Shown here: piece after piece, positions 48,846 through 58,907 of the stretch | How positions within the stretch are numbered: position 1 is the first letter of the stretch | Layout of the letters: each line of letters starts with the position of its first letter | NCBI GenBank assembly: GCA_947179485.1 | Contig: OX359250.1 | Location: forward strand, 45,791,450-45,855,449 | DNA from: Allacma fusca | Taxonomy: Eukaryota; Arthropoda; Collembola; Symphypleona; Sminthuridae | Direction: 5' to 3' | DNA length: 64,000 nucleotides | Program-made: the position numbers and the translations under genes | Notes under the pieces: model-generated | What the model saw: only the letters and a program-made list of their open reading frames with translations | The model's database searches: none | Told to the model about the DNA's origin: nothing

Positions 48846-49763
48846 TTATAGGACCACAGTCACTATCACTTGATATAGAGTTTTTGAACGCAAGTATATC
48901 TCTATCAGTATAGTTGCATGGGACAGTAAAATAATCTGCATATAATAAACTGCAATACTCTCAATCCGGTCTCTTTGTATAATAAGCTTACGAATATCAT
49001 TATTTACCCAGGAATGAGTTTTGAACTTTACACGCTTCCTTATTATAGCAGCATGTTGGTCAAGTAGGACCTTCACAGTTGTACTGATAACATTGTAAAC
49101 GAAGTCAATGCTGTAATTTGCATTAGTAAGAAAATCCCAATTTATCTTGCATAGTTCAGAGTTGAAAGACATCCAGTCCATATCATCAACATTACGGAAC
49201 TGTATCTCTTTTACATTATTGGAAGAAGGTTTCTTAAGACTATACTTAAAAGTAATGTAGTCATGGTCAGATAGACCAGTGATACTGCTATTCCAATCAA
49301 GTACAAGATTTACAGGGATATAAAGATGATCTATAAGGGAACTAGAGTGCCTTTTACCAAAATCTCTCCTAGTCTGTACATTCACTACCTGCTATAGTTG
49401 TACATACGCAGGCATGATAGAAGCTTAATTACATCAGTTGACATACTGGACAGGTCAATATTAATATCTCCAACAAGTACACAAAGATACTTCATATTAC
49501 TAATATGCTGCAATAGTCCATCCATAAAAAGCATAAAGTTTGCTATAGAGCTTTTAGGAGGTCTGTAGATCAATATAACTACTAGTGATTGGAATTCTGT
49601 GAGGCCAATTTTACGTACTAGTAGTTCAACATCAGAGTTGAAATACTCAACATCAAGTTCGATGACTTTATACCTGAGTCGATTATGTAACTAAATTAAA
49701 AAACCACCTCCTTTCTTCTGGGACCGATTTTTAGTCACCACATTATAGCCAGGGATTTCATAC
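48846..49763 (-). pseudogene. Host LINE: endonuclease domain (middle and C-terminal part)
   Basis: Read on the minus strand from 49763: a weakly conserved start with a stop, IYRPPKSSIANF and LVGDINIDLSS (catalytic D-x-N) in 49385-49573. Then 48846-49385 contains ITGLSDHDYITF (SDH) and a HSWVNNDIRKLIIQRD linker. An in-frame break lies near 49385. Confidence 0.82.
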
Positions 49764-49774
49764 ATATTAACATT
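49760..49774. repeat. ~15-bp target-site duplication, left copy (LINE insertion B)
   Basis: ATACATATTAACATT matches 51443-51457 with one mismatch. Confidence 0.8.
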
Positions 49775-51442
49775 GTATGTATTTTTTTAGGGGTTCTCTC
49801 TCACCTAGTTGGAGAGAGATACTGCTCGGGCCATCAGGTGGGCCCATTGCAGATTGCCCTGTACACTTTACTTTGGGCGGGTTACGAAGCGGCCAGTTGC
49901 AATTGAGTAATACAACAGGTCGCTCGCGTTCGCCTGTTTAAGGAGACTTAGGTCTAGAGTACATGCCTTAAGATATATATTTCTAATGATGCAGAAGGCA
50001 GGGCACGTCGCCAAGAAGTGAAAGGCGTCCTCATCCTCTATGCCACAATATGTGCACAGGGGGCAGGATGCCTTCCCAATTCTATGGAGATGTTTTTGAA
50101 ATCTGCCATGACCGGAAATAACCTCCGTGAGCCACTTGATGTGGACTCGTGAGAATTTGGTCACCGATTTGTTCCCATATAGTTGAGTATTTATCAGTGA
50201 TCTGGGATGAGCACCAATTTTCAGGTTTTGCCATCTCTCAGTGTGCAAGGCACGCAGTTTGCTGCGCACGATATATTTCACCACTGAGGTAGCAATTGGA
50301 AGTTTAGTTGGAATCCTTGTTTCTAAGGATTCTTTTGAGTAAGCTCCTTTCGCAAGTTTATCTGCCTCCTCGTTTCCTTCAAAACCTTGATGACTTGGTA
50401 TCCAGTGGAGCCCAACAGTGTTATCCTTTGATAAACTGCTCAGCGCCATGTTACAATCAAGTACAAGTTTTGAGGATGTATAGGAGCTGTTTAAGGCAAG
50501 TAAGGAGCTCTGACTATCACTGTAAAATGTGATAGTTTCATTGCTGTAGTTAGAGTTAATAAGAAATTTGGCTGCGCACATTATTGCGTGTATTTCACAT
50601 TGAAATACAGTTGCATGTTCATCAAGAGGGTTGGATTCGCAGTAAATAGCCTTGCACGAACTCCCATCTCTCTTGATGATGTAGAAGCCACTGCCTGCTA
50701 ACTGTTTGGATTTGGAGCCATCAGTATAACAGATGAGGCCGATGTTGTCTAGTGACAGGTCTTTGGTCCACTCAGACTTTTCGCCAACAACAATTCCAAT
50801 ATTGTTATTTGCAAGTTGTGACGGGATGATACTATCGCTAGGTCTCAGTAGGATAGTTTCCATCGTCACCCATAGATTCCACAGTCTAACATGACTGCGT
50901 TTAACATGTGCCATAGATTCGCCGAGCCAGTGGTTTCTGGCCCTTAATCTGTGCATTGTTCGGACAACTATTCCCTGTAGATGTAAGTCTAGCGGAATAA
51001 TGCCTAAAATTGCTTCTAATGTCGCAGTTGGGGTGCTTTTGCAGGCACCTGTGATACTGAGACAAGCTTGCCTTTGCACACTGTTTATTTTTGCAAAGGT
51101 GTATTTTGCATTATAACCAGGATGCCAGACGACAACTGCGTATTCCAGAATGGGGCGCACGATTGTCGTGTACATCCAGTTTACAATTTTTGGGTTAATA
51201 CCCCATTTCTTTCCGACCAAGCGTTTGATAGTGAGTAATGATGAATTAGCTTTATTCGCAATGGAGAGACAATGCACTCTCCATGTAAGGTGACTATCTA
51301 ACATCACTCCTAGGTATCTTATGCTTGGGAGGATGGCGATTTGGTTCCCACGGTAGGAAAGTGTACTTATCCTCATACGTGTGTTCCTGGTAAAAATGAC
51401 TGCGCCCGTTTTTTCCGGGTTTAGATTGAGGCCCGTGCGTAT
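49775..51442 (-). mobile_element. LINE insertion B: 5'-truncated copy of the LINE A family
   Basis: The sequence matches LINE A from its 3' end up to about 45143, with only three substitutions noticed by eye in ~1.65 kb plus a shorter 3' tail. It ends abruptly at 51440 inside the RT region: classic 5' truncation of target-primed reverse transcription. It interrupts the host LINE's endonuclease. Confidence 0.9.
49868..51376 (-). pseudogene. LINE B: C-terminal RT, RNase H and finger (truncated ORF2)
   Basis: 502 open codons equal to the last 502 of LINE A ORF2, with three residue differences (E/Q, A/G and R/G type changes) in and near the RNase H domain. The catalytic RT half is missing, so it is not functional on its own. 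Confidence 0.9.
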
Positions 51443-51457
51443 ATAAATATTAACATT
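51443..51457. repeat. ~15-bp target-site duplication, right copy (LINE insertion B)
   Basis: Matches 49760-49774 with one mismatch; two extra bases separate it from the truncated LINE end. Confidence 0.8.
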
Positions 51458-51867
51458 TGTATTATTATTGAAAAATGTTTCAATTAGTTTAAATTACAGA
51501 TTATGCTTTTTAGCTCTTCTAGTTTATGGACTGTAAAGTTGTTAATGTTCAGGCAGTAAAGGTTTACAATTTTACATGAGAGAGTGTGTACCTTATATAA
51601 AGTCGGTGCAGGTAGGCAGAAACTTGCGTCAAGGTCAGTCACAGATGTGCTATCAGGATTTGGGTCAGTATTATTCAAGCAGGTTACACAGCACCACAAG
51701 TCCAAATTAATTGAACGGTAAACATTGAGACTGAGATTTACACAAGTTCGGTGAAAGTAACGTTTGCATGTGTAACAAGTCAAATGTAATGCTCTAGGTC
51801 TAATTTTAAGAGAGCAGTTTACACAAACAGGAGAAATTACACCCATAGCACAACGTGAGTTAACCAA
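51458..51867 (-). pseudogene. Host LINE: PHD-type zinc finger and start of endonuclease
   Basis: Opens at 51867. Cysteines and a histidine appear as C-V-N-C, C-Y-T-C, F-H-R-T-C and C-V-T-C over about 50 residues, the spacing of a PHD finger. The frame then runs to CLNINNFTVHKLEEL, the beta-strand that begins APE endonucleases in non-LTR elements. So the finger is fused in frame upstream of the endonuclease. The ORF is cut by LINE insertion B. Confidence 0.75.
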
Positions 51868-51900
51868 GACGAGATAGGATCAGGGTAGTTAGAAAAACAC

Positions 51901-53060
51901 TACACTGGACAAGGGGCTGGGAGTAGATTCAAAATAGAACCTGCCTGGACCTTGTCCAGGAGTGAAATGTGAAAGCATGTTAGCCTGCATAGTGTAAGCA
52001 CAAGCATTCGTTTTCATAAAATACTCCATATTCTTTTGCGATAAATATGTACCCGACATTCACGCATGGAAACAAAAGGATATCCTTGTTTTTTTGCGCT
52101 GCAGCAAGTAGCATTTCGTCGTTGAAGAGGTTAAGTAAACTTTATTTATTTTCGATTAAAAGCAAACGCTATACAAATACATTTGCATGTAGATTATAAT
52201 GCTTTTGATGAAACCGGTTGAACATAAGTTTGCTTTTTATCGAGAACGCATATAATTCATGTTACCCCTTCACAGTCGGCTTTCCGAAATATGTGAGGTC
52301 AAAGGTCCCATTCGCTACAAAAGCATAATTTTGGGATTTTGTTTATAAAACCTAATATGACCGTTAAAAACTGAATATCAACGTGGTGTGAACGGTGATT
52401 AAAAACCTAAGGTAAGATAACTTAATAATATAAATAATAAACATAATATATATATCCGGAACTAGAGGTTTGGTTACAAAAACTCCGGTTTTTAATCCAC
52501 TACTGAAATATTGCATGTGTACCAATTTTTATGTTAAAAATAATAACGTGATTTCTCAGTAGAGAGCTCAAAATCAGAGAAAAGTTAGAGTGACAAACGG
52601 TGCGGAAATAAAAATGTGATGAGTGGAATTGACATATTTACCAATACTATAATAAAAATAATAATAACCACAAAATAATCAAGAATAGAAGTTGCTTGCT
52701 CTTGAAAGCCGCGTAGGAGACTGAAAACTAAAGGCATCGATTTGTTCATATATATCCTTTTACTCATACATTGGAGGGAACGAATGTTCCAGAGAAGCTA
52801 AAAATAACATTGACCTGGATGATAATGAGTCAAGAAGTGGTCTAGTATCAGTATGCAAATACGACTACACTTCTAAGTGTAGCCAGTATTACCTTACAAG
52901 TATTTTACATAATCTTAGACATAGTTAAGCGAATAGTCAGAATAAATGTGAATAAGTGTTGGAGTGAGAGAGGCGAATGTAAACAATCCACCCGCCAAGG
53001 CACATTTTTGGATGTGACTTTAAAATTAAATAGTATTATATCAAGGGCTAAAATAGTCTC
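51901..53060. other. No gene seen (LINE 5' flank and BEL/Pao 3' flank)
   Basis: AT-rich sequence with a few small hairpins (for example CTACACTT..AAGTGTAG near 52870). The part next to 53060 should be 3' sequence of the BEL/Pao fragment, including a possible purine tract, but I cannot define an LTR. Confidence 0.4.
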
Positions 53061-53069
53061 GGAATTAAA

Positions 53070-53820
53070 CTAATTCTTGTCAATCGGCAATTCCTCTTCT
53101 GTGGGTAGTAGGCAGAGTCGATGGATCGGACGTCTGTAGATGCCTTCGGCGGTCTTCATAGTTACCGTCCGGATTAATTTCTTGGGGTCACTTGGGTTGT
53201 GGTGTAGTTGGAGGATCCTTCCCATCTTCCATTTCTGAGGTGTGTTGTCCTCGATTATTACCACCACGTCTCCTTCCTTAACGTTCTTATGAATTTTCTC
53301 CCATTTGGTCCGTTTCTGTAGGTGATGCAAGTACTCAGACAACCATCTGACCCAAAAGTGTTGCGTCATCTGTTGTATATGCTGCCAACGGTCCAGGGTG
53401 TTCACTTTAAGCTCCTTTAGGTTCGGTTCGGGTATCGCCATCAATAGAGCTTCCATTATGAAGTGTCCTAGGGTAAGTGCTGAGGTTTTCTCAAGGTCAT
53501 CAGAGGTCCTCCAAAGTGGACCAGAGGTGAGGCATGCCTCTCTCTGGACTAGAAACGTTGAATACTCCTCGAATACGAGCGGGGTGGGACCGAGGACTCT
53601 CTTCAAGTGGAATTTGCAGGATTTTACGGTCGCCTACCAAAGCCCTCCCATATGAGTTGCGGAGGGTGGGTTGAAACTCCATTAGAAGCCACGTTCTGCT
53701 AGCTTGAGAGTAAGGGTATCGTTGTGGTGTTGGGAACGGAGTTCGCATCTGTTCCAACAATGATAGGTTTCGTATAGTCAATCCCAATAAGTACTATCTC
53801 AGTACTCATTGCAGATTTTA
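53070..53820 (-). pseudogene. BEL/Pao retrotransposon fragment: integrase C-terminal region
   Basis: The main frame (53070-53606) has QREACLTSGPL, TLGHFIMEALL, DRWQHIQQMTQHFWVRW, GDVVVIIEDNTPQKWKMGR and YRRPIHRLCLLP: the DUF5641-type C-terminus of BEL/Pao integrases. Upstream, past a stop, the same frame has FNPPSATHMGGLW, the end of the integrase core. Further upstream a different frame reads EIVLIGIDY, possibly BEL protease sequence joined by deletion. It is broken and abuts Ty3/Gypsy sequence at about 53822. Confidence 0.82.
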
Positions 53821-53823
53821 TAT

Positions 53824-54860
53824 CTATAAAGCTCTTTCCTGTTCGTCAGTCCATTTGAACTTAGAGTTCTTGTGTAGCAGCCTAAACATAGGTTCAAACC
53901 TGTCAGCAAACCTATTCACGAAATCTGCGTAGAAGTTACACATTCCATGAAACTTCTGTATGTGTTTTCGTGAGGTTGGTCTCTCTAAATGAACTATCGC
54001 CTGAACCTTGCTGCTGTCCATCCTAATTCCAATATGAGAAATGATTGTCCGAAAAATAAAACCTCTTTCCTGCCAAATTAGCATTTGTCCCTATTACAAG
54101 TTAAATTATCGTTTCTTAATTTGGTCAACATTTTCCTAATGTGATCCAAATGTTCGCCAAAAGAGTAAGAGAAAATTAAAACGTCATCTTGAAAGACCTG
54201 CAAAAGCTTTCTGATAAACTCTAAAAATTTTATTCATCAGTCTTTGTGCAGTTTTGCTTGCGTTTTTCAATCCGAACGGCATGACCAACCATTCCAATAA
54301 ATCGCTGTGTGAGATAAATGCAGTATTCTTAATACTATTTTCCTCCATCTCAATTTGCCAGTAGAAACATTCCATGTTGCATTTTGCGAAATATTTGGCT
54401 AAAGTAAGTGGGCGTAATATCCATGTTATGTTCGCCATCGGGAAGCTATCTGTGACCGTGACTTTGTTGACTTCACGGTAATCGAGTGCCATCCTTTTTG
54501 TCCCATTGTTCTTATCCACTAAAACAATTCCAGCTGCAAATTCTGAGTTTGATTCTCGAACCATATTATTATTGGTATTACCAAGAACTATTGGTACTGA
54601 AGTCCTTTGCATGACATTACATTTTTGTTTGAATGCTCGACCTTGAATCTTTAACTCACAGAAAATTTCTCCTGTTGACTTCACTTTATGTGAGGCTGTC
54701 TCTACGTACTTTGAACATGACTTAACCAAATCAGTCCACTTTAGCGTTTCTACAGTTTCTTGGTTAATAAAACTTTCCGTTCCTCCAGTGTCAAGAAGAC
54801 TGTATCTTACACTCAGCTATGTAGATGAATACAATTGGTAAGAAGCCAATGTGAATAGTT
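53824..54860 (-). pseudogene. Ty3/Gypsy retrotransposon: protease and reverse transcriptase (broken)
   Basis: From 54830 downward, LLDTGGTESFINQE is an aspartic-protease active site (D-T-G). 54184-54729 continues through the protease into RT with AAGIVLVDKNNGTKRMALDY, YWQIEMEENSIKNTAF and LVMPFGLKNAS. A frame break removes the catalytic YxDD area as a continuous frame. 53824-54084 resumes with GIRMDSSKVQAI and KFHGMCNFYADFVNRFAD, then FKWTDEQERAL, the RT C-terminus and the start of RNase H. No integrase of this family follows; the sequence switches to BEL/Pao. Confidence 0.87.
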
Positions 54861-54887
54861 AGTACAGGACACAGGACCGAATTGGCT

Positions 54888-55832
54888 TCACCCTCGACCT
54901 GTATTTTCAGTTTTTTGAGTATGACCCTTTCTCGGTTCTACCCCCGATTGGGAAAAGTCCCCTCTGTCTCCTTTATTCAAGGAATATTCCTGTCCTTTGT
55001 TCATTATCTTTATTATCGGCAGCACTGCCTTTTTATCTGGGCAAAATCGGGCAACATGCCCTGCTTTGTCGCATAAAAACACTAGTCACTGCCTTTTGCA
55101 TTTGACTTGTTCCCTGTGTTTGCATTAGATTTGCCCCTGAATGTCCCTCTGGAGTTATGACCGCCTCGCCCGCTCCCATTTGATTTGACAGAGCCACTGT
55201 CATTATCATTTGCCTTGATCTTGTCAATTTCCTATTTTGAATTGGACGTGGAATCTGTCTTGGACTTGTCAATTTCTCCGTTACCTTCTGCTTTCTGGTA
55301 TACAGTAATGTTTTTCGAGCTATGCGTTGCTCTTAAGAGTCGTATTGTTTTAAAAAGGCATCTTTGAAGTCATCCCAGTCCGAGAAGCAATCCTGCTTCC
55401 ATTCAAACCAAGACTCCTGATCTCCCTTTAAAATTAATGCAACGACATCTATCCAGTGCTCCTCCACTATCCCTTTCATCTTAAAAAATCTCGCCACCTT
55501 TTTCAAGAAATTGGCTCCGGAAACTACTTGAGGATCAAATATACGATTTTTGTTTTTGAGATTTCCTCCCAGCACTATAGTCTGGGCTTTATCCTTAGCC
55601 CTGACTTTGGGGAAAGGAGCCTTGTAATGATCCAATAAATATTTTCGCTTATCTTGACCAATGCCCTTAATAGCGGAGTTTGCTTGTCATCGAACTTTGT
55701 TCCAGCGTAATCCTGTGGGTACACTCCTTCTGTGACTGCTTTTAGAGCTCTAGGATTTATTTCCATTTCCTTTACTAATTTCTCAAAATCCTCTGTACTC
55801 ATTGTGTCATTGTTTGACCCTGTGGAGCTCAT
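54888..55832 (-). pseudogene. Ty3/Gypsy gag, copy 1 (frameshifted)
   Basis: Starts with ATG at 55832 (MSSTGSNNDTMSTEDFEKL), then changes frame near 55620 to 55333-55635 (capsid-like, with KGDQESWFEWKQDCFSDW), then to 55033-55272. It ends with FLCDKAGHVARFCPDKK near 55082, a CCHC knuckle whose first Cys is lost at a stop. Gag is upstream of the protease and RT on the same strand. Confidence 0.82.
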
Positions 55833-55972
55833 TTTGCTATTTCTTTAAAACAAAACTGTTCCAGCTATCCAGCCTGAATGCAGTGTTGTTTAAATAATCT
55901 AAATATTTTTTCCAATGTCGAGTAAAAAAAGTGAATTAACTTGTTGAATTTGAGAAAAAAATCCTTGGCATA

Positions 55973-55990
55973 TCCTAGGCAGGATCGCCA
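55973..55990 (-). promoter_or_regulatory. Probable tRNA primer-binding site of the Gypsy element, copy 1
   Basis: On the minus strand TGGCGATCCTGCCTAGGA lies one base after a putative LTR ending in CACTACA. TGGCGA-type sites next to an LTR are common in Ty3/Gypsy elements. The second copy is at about 62006-62023. Confidence 0.5.
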
Positions 55991-55991
55991 C

Positions 55992-56998
55992 TGTAGTGTA
56001 TGTTACTTAATTATTTAATGCACTCTCAGTAGGGTTACGATATGCATTGAATGAATGAGCATAGTATTCTCAGCATTGACTTCTTTAGGTTAGTTTTTAT
56101 TCCTATTCAGAGGAGAGTCAATCACACACTGGTTTATACTTCGTAGTAGGAAAACTTCACTAAGTGATAAGGAAGTCTGTTTACATAATTTTACCTCAGT
56201 TCAATATATCTAATTAGAATATTTTACATTGTCACCTGATCATTTACATCTTACATTACATACCCAATGTAATTTATGCCTCTCATACATTATGACTTGT
56301 TCTCATCCTCTTCAGCACTCACCAGGGCGAGGTATATATTTTAAATTAGCACCACACTAAGGTGAAGACGAGAAAAATCCATAACGTGTCGCTTGATTGA
56401 TGACGAGGGAGAGTGCAAGTAGACTATTGTTCATCCCTCGCGCAGAGGGATACAAAAATGCCCATCTATGAACAAAACCACAAAACAAGATACTGGAACA
56501 TTTTAAGAAAATTACGAATTACTGCCACTCGGGTAAAATGTAATAAGCAAAATACTTAAATTCAGTGCCGTGCCATAATCTACGAACTAAAACGTTTTTA
56601 AGTTCTTTAAATCTTACATGAAATTTAAATAACCTCAACAGTCTGCGATCTTGTCCCTTATGCAACAACACTCCCAGTGGTCGTACTAAATCTATAAACC
56701 ATAAAACAACCATCTATCAAATACATTCAAGTGTACACTTATTTATTACCCCCTTGTGGCTCCCCTGTTAGGTACGATCATAATTACTGAAAAGGGTCGC
56801 GGGATCTTATTGTTGACTGAAACCACAAAATCGTATGATACAAGTCAACGATATAACCAAATCCATTTGTGTCTCATTTTCTCACGCTCAACCAATGTAA
56901 ATGCATCTTTTGATCAGATTAGTTTCGTAGCAAATTGCAAAATTGGATTATTTCTCTCCGTAAAAAATAATTTGTTGTAATTATAAGCAACTACTACA
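55992..56998 (-). repeat. Probable Gypsy LTR, copy 1 (~1.0 kb)
   Basis: Bounded by TGTAGT on one side and its complement ACTACA on the other, with the primer-binding site adjoining and gag next. No second LTR is found downstream, in keeping with the broken mosaic structure. The far boundary is inference. This also covers a >300-base stretch without genes. Confidence 0.45.
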
Positions 56999-57510
56999 CA
57001 GGAGCAAAAAAACACGTTACATTCGTCTCATATGTTGCTTCCAAAGTTATTGTATCCCTTTATAATAATATTCCTTCAGAAAGTTATTTTTTGCTCTCAA
57101 GGGTGCTGAAATAATTACAAATTGGTTAAGTTTACTACCCCCGTCTGTAGCAGATTTTATTTAATAGTAATCAATTTCTTATGTTACTTTGCATTTGCTA
57201 CCATCGGTAAATATATGTACGGGTCAAAGTATGTATGTTTATGAAATAAAGTCATGGTTTTGGATCATGTAGCCTCGTATTTTAAATACTTCTGCAAACC
57301 GTGTTTTATTACGCCGATCCTGAACAATATTTAATTATGACTTGTTTAATCGTCAAGAAAAAAGAACTAACAATAAAATTGTTTTTTTGTTTTCAAACTG
57401 TTTACGAGTCTTGGTATTGTACACATTGTGTTGTATTCAATTTTATGAAATGAGAATCTTCAAGCCAATTGTAATAATTCGTTTAAACAATGTGTTTATT
57501 TGCTATTTGC

Positions 57511-57562
<52 letters not shown>

Positions 57563-57716
57563 TATTCAAGGATTCTGTTCGGGCGGTGCCCATATCATCC
57601 AAAAGTAGCATGAATTTTAAAACAACCTCTGACTTTCCCAGTGTTTCTTCACTTGATTCGTTGTAAGAAAAACGAGTATTTTTATCGCGTAAGCAAATTT
57701 AAAAAGCTGAGAAAAT
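56999..57716 (+). other. 5' flank of knottin gene copy 1
   Basis: AT-rich, with an (ATT)n tract at 57510-57563. A possible acceptor (CTGACTTTCCCAG, ending 57643) would give a 5' UTR segment leading to the ATG at 57717. I cannot place a core promoter. Confidence 0.4.
57510..57563. repeat. (ATT)n microsatellite, copy 1
   Basis: About 18 ATT units; read in frame it gives a poly-Leu ORF that I reject. The matching tract in copy 2 (63303-63338) is shorter and carries one ATG. Confidence 0.95.
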
Positions 57717-58158
57717 ATGCTAAAGAGGTATTTTAAGCAAACAATCTGCATTTCAGTAATTTTCTGAAACAAATTTTAAACATTATCATTTAAAACCATA
57801 GTACATTGTAAACCTATAACATTTGTTACGTAGTATTGTTTATAAAGGTATAATGTGTTAATAAAGTGTGGATTTTCCTGTTAAAATTCTAGATTGATAT
57901 TTGTATTATTTGCGGTTACACTTATGGTTGGCAGTACCGTGGAATCACCTCCAACACCAGGGCCACCTATTGACGGTGTAATAAACAAAAACTATTCTGA
58001 ATGTATAGCCATGTATGCTTGTCTAAGTACGACAATATTATTTGAATAAAAATGTTTGATTTCAGGGACCATGCAAACCTGCAAGTGAAAATTGCTTTTC
58101 CAGCTGGGAATGCTGCAGTAGATTATGTGATATATATTCTCAACATTGCGTTGGATAA
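57717..58158 (+). CDS. Putative secreted knottin (inhibitor cystine knot) peptide, copy 1, three exons
   Basis: Exons 57717-57727, 57893-57977 and 58066-58158, with GT-AG introns of 165 and 88 bases (donors GAG|GTATTT and GGT|GTAATA; acceptors TTCTAG and TTTCAG). The phases close to 62 codons plus TAA. Residues 1-18 form a typical signal peptide: a basic start, then a Leu/Val/Phe core made by joining exons 1 and 2. A short Pro-rich linker follows. Residues 35-60 carry six cysteines at 35, 42, 48, 49, 53 and 60, that is C-x6-C-x5-CC-x3-C-x6-C, the inhibitor-cystine-knot framework of small secreted channel modulators, inhibitors and antimicrobial or toxin-like peptides. AATAAA lies at 58314-58319. 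The target is unknown; toxin-like activity is only one possibility. The longer frame at 58052-58318 is a shadow. Confidence 0.75.
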
Positions 58159-58524
58159 TGAAGTAGTTAAAGGATCACGAAACGTCATCCCGATTTTTCA
58201 ACCTCCAATTGAATTGGTGTATCAAATCATTTTTAATGTTTATGATATAACGTGTAATATCTATATATTAATTCTGCTGCAAAATGTGCAGATAAAAACA
58301 ATTGAAAACATTAAATAAATACTATATAGGAAACAAACAAACGGGTTAGTTCATCTCCAGTGCAAGTAGTTTTCACATTATTAATCGTTGCTTGGACTCT
58401 GTAATACTAGTAACTATTAATTATTTTATCCATATTGTAGTCATGTTGCTGTATTAACTTTTCTACATTGAACATAAATTTCATACTTTCATTGGAGGAA
58501 TACTCTACTGAGGAGCTATAGCAT

Positions 58525-58630
58525 ACTCGAGTAGATACTCAAATTTCGAGTGGATACTCGAGTTTCGAGTGGATGCTCGAGTTTCGAGTAGATACTCGAG
58601 TTTTGAGTAGGTAATCGAGTTTTGAGTATG
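58525..58630. repeat. ~22-bp tandem repeat of GAGTTTCGAGTRGATACTC type
   Basis: Four to five imperfect units containing ACTCGAGTTTCGAGT, then diverging into GAGTAC-rich sequence to about 58830. Similar GAGTAC words return at 59580-59780. Confidence 0.75.
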
Positions 58631-58907
58631 AGTACGGATCGAATACGGTATCAACTTAGGATTGGGACTTGTATTCATCGTTTGAATATCCGTTTTCGTA
58701 CTCGGACTTGAGTATATTTCTAACGAGTATCAGTGTGAGTACGATTACGTTTAAAGTACTTAAACCAAAATACGAGTTCGGGACATAAATTCAAAAGTAC
58801 TTGAACTGGTACTTTCATTTATACTTGACACTCGAGTAGTTTCCTCCAGTACAAAGTCCATATCCATATTTTCTTAATTACAAAAAAGGTGCGAAAAGGA
58901 ATTCAAA

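Larger units (their letters stand above)
42478..51900 (-). mobile_element. Host LINE (CR1/Jockey-like) interrupted by two later LINE insertions
   Basis: Read on the minus strand, the order is PHD-type zinc finger and start of endonuclease (51867-51458), insertion B, rest of the endonuclease (49763-48846), RT (48822-48124), insertion A, RT end (43463-42647), then an (AAT)n tail at 42508-42478. The protein frame resumes in register on the far side of insertion A once one target duplication is removed. There are stops and frameshifts within the endonuclease and between endonuclease and RT. The 5' limit is uncertain. Confidence 0.85.
54934..58223 (+). repeat. Segmental direct repeat, copy 1 (Gypsy gag, LTR and knottin gene)
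   Basis: Matches 60966-64000 in the same orientation with about seven substitutions seen by eye, a shorter (ATT)n in copy 2 and one 238-base segment (about 56689-56926) missing from copy 2. The offset is 6,033 bases before the gap and 5,777 after the ATT tract. The right end of the match is set only by the window edge. Confidence 0.93.

Noticed and set aside
53500-53787. 95-codon minus-strand open frame over the BEL integrase
   Set aside because: It starts at a TTG and is a different frame from the conserved integrase motifs; a shadow ORF.
57342-57608. 88-codon poly-Leu open frame
   Set aside because: Produced by the (ATT)n microsatellite; no conserved sequence on either side.
58052-58318. 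88-codon open frame over the third knottin exon
   Set aside because: It is in the wrong frame relative to the splice-phased cysteine-rich reading and contains no cysteine framework or start context.
58525-58630. CRISPR-like regularly spaced repeat
   Set aside because: Units are contiguous and imperfect with no spacers, and the genome is eukaryotic.
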